Assembly (NCBI GenBank): GCA_030374805.1
Contig: JARGSG010000206.1
Span: 1 to 32,976 of the forward strand
Direction of reading: 5' to 3'
Source: Gracilaria gracilis
Lineage: Eukaryota > Rhodophyta > Florideophyceae > Gracilariales > Gracilariaceae
Length of the DNA: 32,976 nt
This document shows, piece by piece, positions 10,061 through 19,455 of the stretch; the first letter of the stretch is position 1; each line of letters starts with the position of its first letter. Both the position numbers and the translations under genes were made by a program. Below the pieces are notes generated by a model. The model ran no database searches. It was not told the DNA's origin and saw nothing but the letters and a program-made list of their open reading frames with translations.

Positions 10061-11163
10061 CATTGCCGCATGCTTCGTTTGTAACCTCGATGCGCACACT
10101 TGCGACAATAGTTTTCGGTTTACTTTTTCCTACGCCTTCGTTAGATCCAATACTGCCACACGCGAGTGGCCGTTTGTGATGATGTTACTCACCTCCACAA
10201 TGGACTGTTCCTTTCCGTTGTACTTTGAGAACCAATACTGATACTCATGAAACTCGATATAGTTCACCACAATCGAGTTTAATGCAGCCGAAATTGCTTT
10301 ACGCAAGTGTGACAGAATAGATATCGGTCGGTAGTTTGATGGTACCGAGATGTCGTCTTTTTTGTATATGGGCGATATGCATGTCTGCCGCAACGCTAAA
10401 CGTATATACGCCAACTTGCCGCACGCCCGCGACAGCTTGAGAGGCGTGGAAGCGCACAAAGTTGGACTGACCTGTAGCATTTCCGACGCCACGTTATCAC
10501 GTCCAATCGATCTTTCCTTCTTTGCATCCTTGATGGACTCTTCCAATGCAATCCGGACCCAGTCCGGAACGTCAAATGGGACTGCTTTCACCCCACATTC
10601 GGGTGGCTGGTACTCGGCAATAAACTCAGCATAGTCCTGTGGGTCTAATGGATTTCCACATTCCAGTACCCGTGCGCTATGTTGAGATCGTAATTTCATC
10701 ACCGAGTTGATTCGATTCACTGTTTGAGATGCTGTTTCGTCCTCGGCGGTGTCAAGGAATTCGTCCAACAATTGTCTCTTCTTTGCCCGACAACGACGTT
10801 TAATGAATCGGTCAATCACCTTGTACACATCCACATTTGAATGTTGCCACTTCGTTTCCACCGTTTGTAATAAGTAGATCGCACACGACTCAACTGGTCA
10901 AGACTAGAATCCCAGAAGAAGCGATATCGGTCAGGGCGCATTGATACGGAAGTGATCCAGGGGCTACTGATTGTGTCCACAAGTTGGCTACAAGCATCCT
11001 CCAGATCTTTTTTTGAGTTTGCGTGGTCAAAACGTGAAGCCGCATTTGGCAAATTGGCTTTGTAATACGTCTGAGCGTCTTCTATTTTGTCCACGCATTT
11101 GAGTTGCGCCCTCGAAATCTTCGGTTTTCGTGGTGAGAATTGAGTTGTCATCCAGTCAATATC
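10056..11163 (-). pseudogene. Non-LTR retrotransposon (LINE) ORF2, N-terminal RT part, broken
   Basis: This encodes the region leading into, and the first part of, a LINE reverse transcriptase, which copies its RNA onto nicked chromosomal DNA. The frame 10861-10130 includes the fingers signature SNYRPISILSHLRKAI and the palm segment VAVLDLTKA, which carries the first catalytic Asp. Upstream, 11163-10816 in another frame carries the basic linker that usually lies between endonuclease and RT. Lesions are a frameshift near 10860-10820 and an in-frame TAG at about 10129; sequence after the stop still resembles RT down to the array junction. The endonuclease domain is absent because copia(+) is inserted at 11163/11164. 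The rest of the RT matches no sequence to its left, only the block at 19456-20679. It is not functional as seen here. Family-level assignment is firm, clade is not. Confidence 0.82.
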
Positions 11164-11879
11164 TGTGTTGATGTTGGGACATGGTCGAGTGCCTGTCAGT
11201 CCCTCAGGTTGGTCTCGGACTACTTGGAAGCAAAGTTGCAAGGGACGATGGGTACTTTTGGGCACCCTCTTCGCAAAAGCGCATATGCGCCTCTGCTCAA
11301 CCCCAACGTGAAACGGCAATATGATTGGCTACTGCAAATGTCCTTGTGCAACGTGGTGTCTACAAGTGCCATGGATTGTATGGAGAGTTATGGTGGCATG
11401 GGCCAAGTGGAGCTCTGTGATTGGGCGAGGCTTAGAGTAGTAGACTAACTATGCAGATAGCGAGGATGTGCGTTTCTAGGCTGGAATGGGCGGTTTTGCA
11501 TGCAATATGCGATTCTGGGCTGCGCAAGGCGGTTGTAGTGCCGCCATGCAAATTGATGATTTTTTAGATCTGGTTCTGAATCAAAGGACTGGCAATGGAT
11601 TTGTAGTGTTGATTGATTTAGTTATTTGAAATTGTTGTACTCTAGTTTGCGCGCGCTTTCCGTGTACAACTGCACACACGTGCAACTTGTAACGACCGCC
11701 GTCGTCGCTTGCTGCGACGACGGTGAAGCGCGCACTAGGGTATTTGTAGGTTGCGATCGACGACCCTCGAGTAAACGGGTCGACCCAAGGCCGTCAACCT
11801 TCACTTCTTTTACTTTCTCTTTCTTCAATATCCATCTCTACTTACTTCCCTTTCTACCCTACCTGCGTGCGTAACGTTA
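11164..11879 (+). repeat. 5' LTR of copia(+)
   Basis: The LTR starts TGTGTTGATG and ends just before the primer site. It aligns with the copia(-) LTR (13887-14614, opposite strand) through shared blocks such as GTCGAGTGCCTGTCAG, TGATTGGCTACTGCAAAT and GTATTTGTAGGTTGCGATCG. The last two bases are TA rather than CA, probably a mutation. It contains the 12-bp palindrome GCGCATATGCGC (11279-11290), two inverted CCAAT boxes (11324-11328, 11420-11424) and a 10-bp perfect stem hairpin (11699-11723). I see no convincing TATA box. Confidence 0.8.
11699..11723 (+). other. Perfect GC-rich hairpin in copia(+) LTR
   Basis: CCGTCGTCGC and GCGACGACGG flank a five-base loop TTGCT, about 155 bp before the LTR end. 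No U-run follows, so a terminator role is not implied. The equivalent part of the copia(-) LTR has no comparably perfect stem. Confidence 0.7.
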
Positions 11880-11895
11880 GGTTATGGGCCCAGAG
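11880..11895 (+). other. copia(+) primer-binding site
   Basis: GGTTATGGGCCCAGAG abuts the LTR. It is complementary to the anticodon-arm region of initiator tRNA-Met, the priming mode known for Drosophila copia. The first 14 bases are identical to the LARD primer site. Confidence 0.85.
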
Positions 11896-12387
11896 CGTCG
11901 ACAACTTGCAGACGTCGCGCTCATTTCTTACTTACTACGTTTCTTTGGATTCAAGAAGTTTTCCTATCTGCGTTAGAGTACCCCGCTGCTTTCTCTCTGG
12001 CGCATGGTGAACACATATCGCGTTTGTTAGTAACCCGCCGCCTCGAGACAAGGGAGACAGCAAATCTTGCTCTGCGTCCGTGGAGTACGGAGGTCGATGA
12101 AACGGGCTTGGAAGCGTAGGAGCGACCGTACTGCGCCGAAAGACCGAGCTACTTTCTTGTAAGAGACCAGCAAGGGTTTAACTGGGGAACGTGTATCTCG
12201 ACTAGTACCCTCCTTGGGACGTCTCGTAGGGACTAACAGCGCCTCGTTCTGAAGTACGCAGAGCTTGGTAGGTGATCAAATCGTGCCTCACCCGGGAGAG
12301 TAACCGGGGACCAGGGGTTCGGACCCACAGGGTAGCGGAGGTAGTTTCTCCTGTCAGTGCGCCCGCTTTAGAAGTATCATCATCATT

Positions 12388-12778
12388 CCGGGTTCGAGTT
12401 GTACCTCACCCGTGAGCTTGCTCCAGGCGTCGAGTCTCCGAACTCCGCCTGTGATCGCGTACGGGACGCGTCCCGACGAGCGTTGCAGACTACCCCACAG
12501 TCTCCGCTGGCGTCCTCGCTGTTGATTGTTGAGCTTGACTCCACTCCAGCCCCTCCTTTATTTGCTTGTGGGGAAGTGGCATTGTATCCTTCACTCTGCC
12601 CTTTCTGTTCCGGGTTGGTTGTCTCTCACCCGTGAGTATACTCCAAGCGTCGAGTTCCACTCCGCTTGTGATCGCGTACTGGAAGCGTCCAGACGAGCGA
12701 TGCAGACTTCGTTAAAGAGTCTCCGCTGGCGTCCTCGCTGTTTAGTGTTGAGTCCTTACTCCACTCCAGCCCTACCCT
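12388..12778 (+). repeat. Imperfect direct duplication in copia(+) leader
   Basis: Two copies of about 168 bp (12388-12557, 12610-12778) share CACCCGTGAG, GCGTCGAGT, GTGATCGCGTAC and CTCCGCTGGCGTCCTCGCTG. The copia(-) leader has a single copy (about 19240-19075, minus), so the duplication arose in the copia(+) lineage or was lost in the other. Confidence 0.8.
12462..12475 (+). other. Leader palindrome with compensatory variant
   Basis: CGGGACGCGTCCCG is a perfect 14-base palindrome, present also in copia(-) at 19153-19166. In the second leader copy it reads CTGGAAGCGTCCAG (12679-12692), where changes in both arms preserve the stem. It resembles in style the palindromic dimer-initiation loops of retroelement leaders; that function is inference. 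Confidence 0.6.
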
Positions 12779-12886
12779 TTTTTGTGACGGAAGAATTGTT
12801 TCCCTCACGCGGCTTCTCCCATTCCTTCGTTTCTCTTTTACTTGTGAAATCCCTTGTACTGGAGGTTGATAACTCTGTTTTGGAAC

Positions 12887-13114
12887 ATGTCGGACTCGGA
12901 AGTTGAGTCTGAAACCAACTCTGGTGTCAAGATCCCACGCTTTCATGGTAAGCGTGGGGAAGATTATACCCTTTGGCGCCATCGCCTTCGTGCCGCATGC
13001 CGAATCAAAGGTGTCTGGAACGTTGTGGTATCGAGTTCAGAGCAATCCTCAACAGCTGCTACTACCCAAGATACGGCTCCAAGTAGCTCTCAAAGCAGCT
13101 CTCGTATCATGGCG
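12887..13114 (+). pseudogene. gag: copia(+) gag, N-terminal part
   Basis: Gag forms the virus-like particle in which copia RNA is reverse transcribed. The ATG at 12887 starts MSDSEVESE and is aligned with the start of the copia(-) Gag at 18936. The shared segment GVKIPRFHGKRGEDY and the following LWRHRLRAACRIKGVW are the typical start of a copia Gag (DUF4219/UBN2-like region). The frame is intact for about 76 residues and is then interrupted by a LINE fragment at about 13115, after which a stop follows at once. The broken gene resumes at about 13445. Confidence 0.8.
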
Positions 13115-13444
13115 ACCGAATGATGGGTATTCGATGGTACTTCAATGAGTTCCCAGCGAACCCAATGGAGGCACGTGATGTACTTGGGCACGAGTACTGG
13201 AAGTACGGAAGACTGAAGGTACTACTCGGAATGGAAGATTGGTCACCTGGAGAGAGACAGGAGGCGACCGAAATACTAGATGTATTGGAAGAAGCACAGT
13301 TGTAAATCTGTGCTATAAGTAGTAAGAATGATTGCGTTGGTTCGTAATTGACCAAGTAGTTTACACCTTGACAGTGTTACCCTGCTGCTCCTCATGAGAC
13401 ATTGGGAACACTATAAATAAAAAGCAATTGATTGAAAAAAAAAA
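13115..13444 (+). mobile_element. 5'-truncated LINE insertion in copia(+) gag
   Basis: About 330 bp nearly identical to the 3' end of the LINE at 19311-19645 (opposite strand). It covers the last roughly 60 codons, the 3' UTR, an AATAAA-containing stretch (13413-13421) and a poly(A) tail at 13434-13444. The 5' break lies in ACCGAA (13115-13120), which could belong to either LINE or gag, suggesting microhomology-assisted truncation. I cannot delimit a target duplication because the tail merges with the A-rich gag sequence. Confidence 0.88.
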
Positions 13445-13886
13445 GCATGTGCTATCATTATTTGTGCACTTGGTGATTCTCCTCTACGAATTGTAATGGA
13501 TGTTGATGATGATCCGGGACGCATGCTTGAACTGCTCGATGCACGCTACGCCTCCAATCGCACAGTCTCTCGGATCGCCGTACAAACGCAACTATTCCGT
13601 ATGTCGTACAGTGGTCAGAACATGTCAGAATATGTGGACCAGTTCACTGCCCTGTTCTCGCAGTTGGATCGCATGGGCAAGGACGCTGCTATTCCGGAAT
13701 CTCACAAGGCCCCGATGCTACTTGCCTCTATTGACCCCAGCTGCTCATTGGAGTCCACGGCAGCCGCACTTCGCACCAAGGACATATCTGATCTTACTTG
13801 GGACTATGTTGCAACAACTCTAATTGACGAGTATAATGCACGACAGATGGTTTCGGGAAGTTCTGGTCGCACTCGCACTCGCAAGA
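13445..13886 (+). pseudogene. gag: copia(+) gag, middle part
   Basis: The Gag frame resumes after the LINE tail with AIIICALGDSPLRIV and continues through MDVDDDPGRML and the UBN2-type capsid-like region (NMSEYVDQFTALFSQLD) to DEYNARQ and a basic RTRTRK stretch. It is cut at 13886/13887 by the 3' LTR of copia(-). Residues are closely similar to those of the copia(-) Gag, so the two belong to sister subfamilies. The zinc knuckle, protease and pol of this element are not in the window. Confidence 0.82.
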
Positions 13887-14614
13887 TGATGCAACGAACG
13901 CAGGTTAGAGAAGGAAAGGGGAAAGTAGTGAAGAAGATGAGTAAGACAAACAAAGGGGGTCGGCCACCTTCTTCCCGAGTTTAGTGATCGGGCAGCGATC
14001 GCAACCTACAAATACTCTAGCGCACGCCGCCGCCGTTGCAGCCAGCGACATAACTGCACACGTTGTCAAAGTGTACACTTTGACAGCCAAAGCGCGCGCA
14101 AAACACAATACGAATTCAAACAACTAAATCAAATCGTGCCAAATCCAATGCCAACTCCATGATCCATATCTTGCTCTAAAAAATTGACAATTTCGGTCTG
14201 GCACAGCCAACACCCTCGCGCAGCTCAGAATCGCACATTCGCTCCAAAACCCTTCATAGTAGCCCAGAATCGCATACATTGCACAACCCCTCACAATGGC
14301 CTATAATAACAGATACTCCGCTAACGCATAACTGGCCCCCACCTATAGGCTGCAGCCAATCACAGCGTACCACTTGTTCCATCTGCCCTTCTCGCTCCAT
14401 ACAACACGTTCCACTTGTGCAAACCACGTTGCATGTAGCAATTTGCAGTAGCCAATCATATTGCAGTATCACGTTTGGTTCGCGGAGACACGCATATGCG
14501 CTTTTCTCATGAGGGTGCCCAAAAGTGCCCATGCTCCCCTGCAACTTTGTATTCCAAGTACTTGGAGCACCTTTGAGGGACTGACAGGCACTCGACCACA
14601 TCCATACAACGACA
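13887..14614 (-). repeat. 3' LTR of copia(-)
   Basis: On the minus strand it starts TGTCGTTGTATGG directly after a purine tract and ends GTTGCATCA (728 bp). Shared blocks with the copia(+) LTR confirm its identity. It contains CCAAT boxes at 14356-14360 and 14452-14456 and a 22-bp perfect palindrome at 14064-14085. Confidence 0.82.
14064..14085. other. 22-bp perfect palindrome in copia(-) LTR
   Basis: Arms TGTCAAA and TTTGACA surround the self-complementary centre GTGTACAC. The copia(+) LTR lacks it. It could be a dimeric factor site or a hairpin in the RNA. Confidence 0.8.
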
Positions 14615-17419
14615 CTCCTCCTCGAGTTCCTGACCAAGTCCAATCCTTTTCATGATGGCCTGAATACTCAATGGACCTAAGGGCTTCGTGAGAATGTCCG
14701 CATCATTCAACTCAGTTGGAATGTACTTGACATCAATCACAGACTCTTTTACCACTTCCCGAATAAAGTGCAGCTTCACATCGATGTGCTTGGCGCGGCC
14801 CGATGGGCATCTTTCTCCTGCACTCCAGTCGATCGCAACCTGGTTGTCCGAGTGTAGAGGAACTGCACCATTTACGTCCAAGTCAAGTTCAGATAGTAGA
14901 CGCTTCATCCACACAACCTCCTGCGCTGCCATGGTCAAAGCGTAGTACTCAGCCTCTGCAGTAGACAATGCAACTGAAGCTTGTTTCTTTGCACCAAAGA
15001 ATACCACGGCGGACCCAAACTTGATCATGTATCCCGACATGGACTTCCGATCGGACTTGTCACCGGCATAGTCCGAATCGACATACGCTTCCATGTCCAG
15101 GGAGCCAGCGTGATAATTCAACCCATGTTTGCAAGTTCCTTGTAAGTAGCGCAGAACCCGTTTCGCTGCCCTGTGACAGTATGGTGTTGGGTTGCTTTGA
15201 TAACGTGCAAGAATGAGTACTGGTGCGAGAATGTCCACGCGTGTGCGAAGTGACAAGTACAGCAGAGACCCGATCATCTGCTGGTATAGCTGCACATCCT
15301 GAGGGGATTTGTCTTCCTCCTCCGCAAGTCCTGTGAAGAAAGATTCTACCATAGGGCTGCGAGCTGGTTTGCTCCTGTCAAGACCAAAGCGTCGAAGCAT
15401 TCCTTCAATATACAACGGCTGTGCAAGTTGCATCCCAGTTAAACGACCATCGTCGTCTATGCTCCAAGTGAGTTCCACACCCAGGTAGAGAGTTACTTTG
15501 TTCTCAACACGGATCTCGTACAGGCTCCGAAGCTCCTCCAAAATCCCAGACCGTTCTTCTGCAGATGGAGTAAAGATTAGCAGATCGTCCACATACACAA
15601 GGATGTACGCGTAGCCTTTGTGTTTACTGGCTCGCCGAAACACACAATGAGCACTCGGCAACTCTTCAAATCCAATGGCTCGCAGATCGCCCGTCAACTT
15701 GGTGTGCCAGGCTAGATGTGCTTGCTTTAGCCCGTACATTGCCTTTTGAAGCTTATAGCATCGTGAGCCAATTCCAGAAACACCGCGTGGTGACATTACC
15801 CAAATATCCTCGTCGAGATCGCCGTTGAGGAATGCAGTCTTCACATCCACCTGAGCAATATACATCTGCAAGCATAGAGTCAAGTAGAGGAAGAAACGTA
15901 CTATGCCAAACGAAACCACTGGAGCATACGTTTCCATGTAGTTCTCACCAAAGGTTTGGTGATTACCACCGGCCACGACTCGAGCTTTGAAGCGTTCCAC
16001 CGAACCATCTGCATTACGCTTGACCTTGAGCACAATGTGCGTGGGCAGTGGTTGTTGCGATGGAGACTTGTCCTCTTTCCAAGTATTCTTTGACTCAAGT
16101 GATACGAGTTCATCTTCAATGGCTGCTCGCCATAAGCTCTGCTCGATGGGCGTCGCGGACATTGCTTCCTTCAGCGTAGGTTCATCACTTGTGGTAACCT
16201 GAACTGCAGATGTGGTTGCAGACGCAGCCATGTACCACCTCCGGGGTGCACGACGCGTGCGTTGCGGGTATCGTGGTGGTTCGGTAGGGTCGTCCGTGTC
16301 ACCAGTGGGCTCGTGCGCTGTGTCGTTCGCAGGGTGGTGGTCACTTTCATCATCAGAGCCATCACCTTCAGCATTGTCCACACCATCATCACTGCTTTCA
16401 TTACTTGGTGCAGGTAATGCTTCTTCGGCAACTGGGCTAGATTCATCATCAGGGCCACTCGTACCGTCACAAATGTCATCCACATTTACTTCGTCACCAG
16501 GATCATCTCGGTAAGAGCCGTCGGAGTCGGAGCATGGCGCAGCCTCAGAACTGTAGTCTGTGTCAGATGCACATTCATCCTCCATAAACTCCTCCAAGTA
16601 CTCGGCACCAGGGAATGAATTCTCATCAAATGTGACATGACGTGAGTGCATGATGCGCGGTAGACCATCATCATCTCTGACAAGTACATCGAATACACCA
16701 TGCTCAAGAGTCTGCAAGTACACCCCCTCAAGTGCACGAGACTCGAACTTGGTTCCTTCGATCATCTTCAGTACGAAAGCTGCACATCCAAACACACAGG
16801 TGTGCTTCAATGTCGGCCTATTTCCCGTCATCAACGAGTACGGAGTACTTCCAGTAGTTGAATGTGGAACACGGTTCCGCACAAACTGTACATGTTTCAA
16901 CGCAAAGACCCACAAACATTCCGGTAGATTGGCCTGAATGAGCATAGCCCGAGCTGCTTCCTCCATAGTGCGATTGATGCGCTCGGCTATGGCGTTGTGT
17001 TCCGGAGTGTACGGAGGTGGAGAGGAAGTGTCTTCAAATGCGTTTTCTGGATTATCTTGTAATGCAATGTATTCCTTAGCGCCATCCGAGTGCAGTTTCT
17101 TCACCGCCACTCCTCCAAGCTGCTTGAGCTTCTGCGCAACACCATCATACACCTCACTGATTTGGCTGCGGTGTTTCATGAATCCAATGATAACATATCG
17201 CGAGTGGTCATCCACGAATGCTGACGCATACTTAAACCTGTCCGGAAACGATGTGGTGAGTGGACCGATGATGTCAGTGTGCACTTTGTCACCAACTGAC
17301 GATTCACGACTAAATGAACCAGGAAACGGTAGTTTGTGCGCTTTTCCAAGACGGCATGACCGACAGACCTCCTCCATTTTTGCAAGACTTGGCACAACCA
17401 TCTGCATGTTTGTGAACAA
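14507..17419 (-). pseudogene. pol: copia(-) pol: integrase, reverse transcriptase, RNase H
   Basis: A 970-residue open frame carries the C-terminal two thirds of the copia polyprotein. Near the start is the CxxC half of the integrase zinc finger (VCRSCRLGK, about residues 18-26). The integrase catalytic triad follows: Asp in HTDI (49), Asp in HSDG (112) and Glu in AERINR (146). A long acidic linker (about 270-380) leads to RT (about 450-700), with VDVKTAFLNGDL (524-535) and the active-site YVDD (609-612). RNase H (about 775-900) shows VDSDYAG, STAEAEY and SDNQ. All expected catalytic residues are present, so decay is mild. The frame is offset by one base from the upstream pre-integrase frame, and it continues through the PPT about 108 bp into the 3' LTR. 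The first Met is not a real start. Confidence 0.92.
14615..14626 (-). other. copia(-) polypurine tract
   Basis: The minus strand reads CTCGAGGAGGAG immediately before the LTR start TGTCG, at the expected place for plus-strand priming. Confidence 0.65.
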
Positions 17420-17666
17420 CTTGCAAGTCTCTGGGGTTCATATGTGCAAGTCTTCGGTGCCATAGCTGTGACAAAGCAGTCATCGAGGCCTTCAATGCGC
17501 AATCCAAATCAACCTGGCTGGAAGTAAGAGCTCGTTCATGAGTGAAATGCGCTACCGGTTCCGGCAAAGTGTACAGTCCGGAACGTTTATCGCGCTTTCC
17601 TGACCCAATGTGCAAACCATTGTCATGAATCAGACGAACTTCTGCAGAACGGAAAACGTAACGCAA
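17420..17666 (-). pseudogene. pol: copia(-) pre-integrase segment in a third frame
   Basis: This segment bridges protease and integrase. It contains LWHRRLAHMNPRDLQ, the GAG-pre-integrase motif that supplies the two His of the integrase HHCC finger. It is read in a different frame from both the gag-protease frame upstream (transition near 17660) and the integrase frame downstream (transition near 17410). Copia elements normally use one long frame, so two single-base indels, or sequencing errors, are the likely cause. No slippery site is obvious to me. Confidence 0.8.
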
Positions 17667-18936
17667 TCTGTTTGTCGGCTAAGCAACCTACAGAAACCAA
17701 GTTGTACTCCATTGAAGAAACCAGGAGTGCATCACTTAGACGTAAATTCACATTCTCGAAAGGCAGAATCACATCTCCACGCTGAGTTGCAGACACACAT
17801 GTCTTATCTGCAAGCTGTATAACACGCTCCTCCACATCATGCAGTGTACTGGGAATGAATGCGGAAGCAGAATGGAAGTAGTGCGAGGTCGCTCCACTAT
17901 CTGCGTAAGTTTCCATGTCTCTTTGAGTGGGTGGTAGAACCGTTGCTTTCTCCATAGACATGCCAGCTATTTCGATCTTGGACGATTTGCCAGATGATTT
18001 TGAAGAGGTCTTCGGCTTATCTTCTGACTTCAATGTAAGCTTGTCCAGGATACTCTTCGGGAAATGGTTGTCCGGATTGTCTGGGTTCATGTAGCATCGG
18101 TCCTGACTGTGTCCATCACGATCACAAAAATCGCAGTGATGACCATTGGTGCTACCAGCTGCCAGTGCACGATTAGTAGGAGCATCATCAGATTCATTTC
18201 CATCTCGATGATTTGCACTTGTAGAGGTACCAGACTGCCTTCCAGAACCTTTTCCTTTATTCTTCTTGCGACTGCGACTACGTCCAGAAGTTATATGACG
18301 TGCATTGTACTCATCGATAAGTGTGGTAGCAACATAATCCCAAGTCAGTTCGGATATTTCCTTGGTGCGCAACGCCACAGCGGTAGACTCCAAAGAACTT
18401 TGCGGATCAATAGAAGCCAAAAGCATAGGAGCCTTATGCGATTCCGGAATAGCGGCATCCTTGCCCATACGATCCAACTGTGAGAACAATGCAGTGAGTT
18501 GATCGACATACTCAGACATGTTCTGTCCATTGTACGACATACGGAACAGTTGAGTCTGAACCGCGATCCGAGAAACCGTTCGATTAGATGCATAACGCGC
18601 ATCAAGCATCTTGAGCATTCGTGCCGGATCATCATCCACGTCCATTACCACACGTAGAGGAGCATCGCCAAGTGCACATATGATGATCCCACAGGCCTTC
18701 TCACGCTTAGAAATTGTGCGAATGGCCTCTGCAGAAGATCCTTGACCATCCGTACCAGTGGTATCAGTGGATACAGACTGCTCAGCATCAGTGTTCACAA
18801 CATTCCAGACACCTTTGATGCGACATGCGGCACGAAGACGATGCCGCCAGAGTGCGTAATCCTCACCGCGCTTGCCATGGAAGCGGGGAATCTTCACACC
18901 AGAGTTGGTTTCAGTTTCCTTTTCCGAGTCTGACAT
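17623..18936 (-). CDS. gag: copia(-) Gag and protease
   Basis: The start MSDSEKETE at 18936 is chosen because it aligns with the copia(+) ATG; an upstream in-frame Met at 19104 lies in the leader. The Gag core includes VKIPRFHGKRGEDY and NMSEYVDQLTALFSQLD. A CCHC zinc knuckle (CX2CX4HX4C, in CDFCDRDGHSQDRC, about residues 268-281) binds RNA in nucleocapsid function. The aspartic protease signature YADSGATSHYF follows (Asp about 346). The frame then runs to LVSVGCLADKQIA, after which the reading frame is lost and about a dozen unrelated residues precede the stop. Gag would build particles and protease would mature them, but the frameshift separates both from pol. Confidence 0.88.
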   Translation of the reverse strand: MSDSEKETETNSGVKIPRFHGKRGEDYALWRHRLRAACRIKGVWNVVNTDAEQSVSTDTTGTDGQGSSAEAIRTISKREKACGIIICALGDAPLRVVMDVDDDPARMLKMLDARYASNRTVSRIAVQTQLFRMSYNGQNMSEYVDQLTALFSQLDRMGKDAAIPESHKAPMLLASIDPQSSLESTAVALRTKEISELTWDYVATTLIDEYNARHITSGRSRSRKKNKGKGSGRQSGTSTSANHRDGNESDDAPTNRALAAGSTNGHHCDFCDRDGHSQDRCYMNPDNPDNHFPKSILDKLTLKSEDKPKTSSKSSGKSSKIEIAGMSMEKATVLPPTQRDMETYADSGATSHYFHSASAFIPSTLHDVEERVIQLADKTCVSATQRGDVILPFENVNLRLSDALLVSSMEYNLVSVGCLADKQIALRFPFCRSSSDS

Positions 18937-19310
18937 TGTGAAAGACTCGTTCCGAATACAACCAGATCCAGGAAACCAAGTAGAAAACAGGAGAGAGAAA
19001 CAAAAGTAACTTTTGACAAACAACAATATAAGCAGTGTGAGGGACTCAATGCTTCTGTTACACAAAGAGGGTAGAGGCTGGAGTGGAGTACTCTCGACAC
19101 TCAACAGGGAGGGCGCCAGCGGAGACCGTGTAACGAAGTCTACAACGCTCGTCGGGACGCGTCCCGTACGCGATCACAGGCGGAGTTCGGGTACTCGACG
19201 CCTGGAGTATACTCACGGGTGAGACAGAACTCAAACCCGGAAACAAGAAAGAAGAAGAAGAAAGAAGCAGCGGGTCCACTGGCAGGAGTTATCTAGCTCC
19301 GGTTACCCTA
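18937..19310 (-). other. copia(-) leader, 5'-truncated
   Basis: Non-coding leader homologous to 12320-12886 of copia(+), with one rather than two copies of the approximately 168-bp leader module. It retains the CGGGACGCGTCCCG palindrome and the CCTGCCAGTGG block next to the truncation. It ends at CCCTA, where the LINE poly(A) tail (poly-T on this strand) begins. Confidence 0.75.
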
Positions 19311-19455
19311 TTTTTTTTTTTTTTTCAATCAATTGCTTTTTATTTATAGTGTTCCCAATGTCCCATGAAGAGCAGCAGGGTAACACTGTCAAGGTGTAAA
19401 CTAACTTGGTCAATTACGAACCAACGCAATCATTCTTACTACTTATAGCACAGAT

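Larger units (their letters stand above)
11896..12886 (+). other. copia(+) untranslated leader
   Basis: This leader of about 990 bp lies between PBS and the gag start codon. The part near 12150-12355 is homologous to the LARD leader (minus strand, about 1700-1492): both share GACGTCTCGTAG, the TTCG hairpin and a CCTG(C/T)CAGTG block in the same order. It then carries an imperfect direct duplication (12388-12557 and 12610-12778). No coding frame of note is present. Confidence 0.7.
13887..19310 (-). mobile_element. copia(-): Ty1/copia retrotransposon truncated at its 5' leader
   Basis: The element order on the minus strand is leader (19310-18937), gag-protease, pre-integrase, integrase, RT, RNase H, PPT, 3' LTR. 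Integrase preceding RT places it in Ty1/copia (Pseudoviridae-type). The left boundary TGATGCAACG lies in the gag of copia(+). The right side ends where a LINE poly(A) tail begins, so the PBS and 5' LTR are not visible. Confidence 0.9.

Noticed and set aside
10350..10634. Plus-strand 94-codon open frame
   Set aside because: It is antisense to the LINE RT, which has family motifs on the minus strand.
16938..17465. Plus-strand 175-codon open frame
   Set aside because: It is a shadow of the integrase-coding strand of copia(-), which has clear catalytic motifs in the opposite direction.
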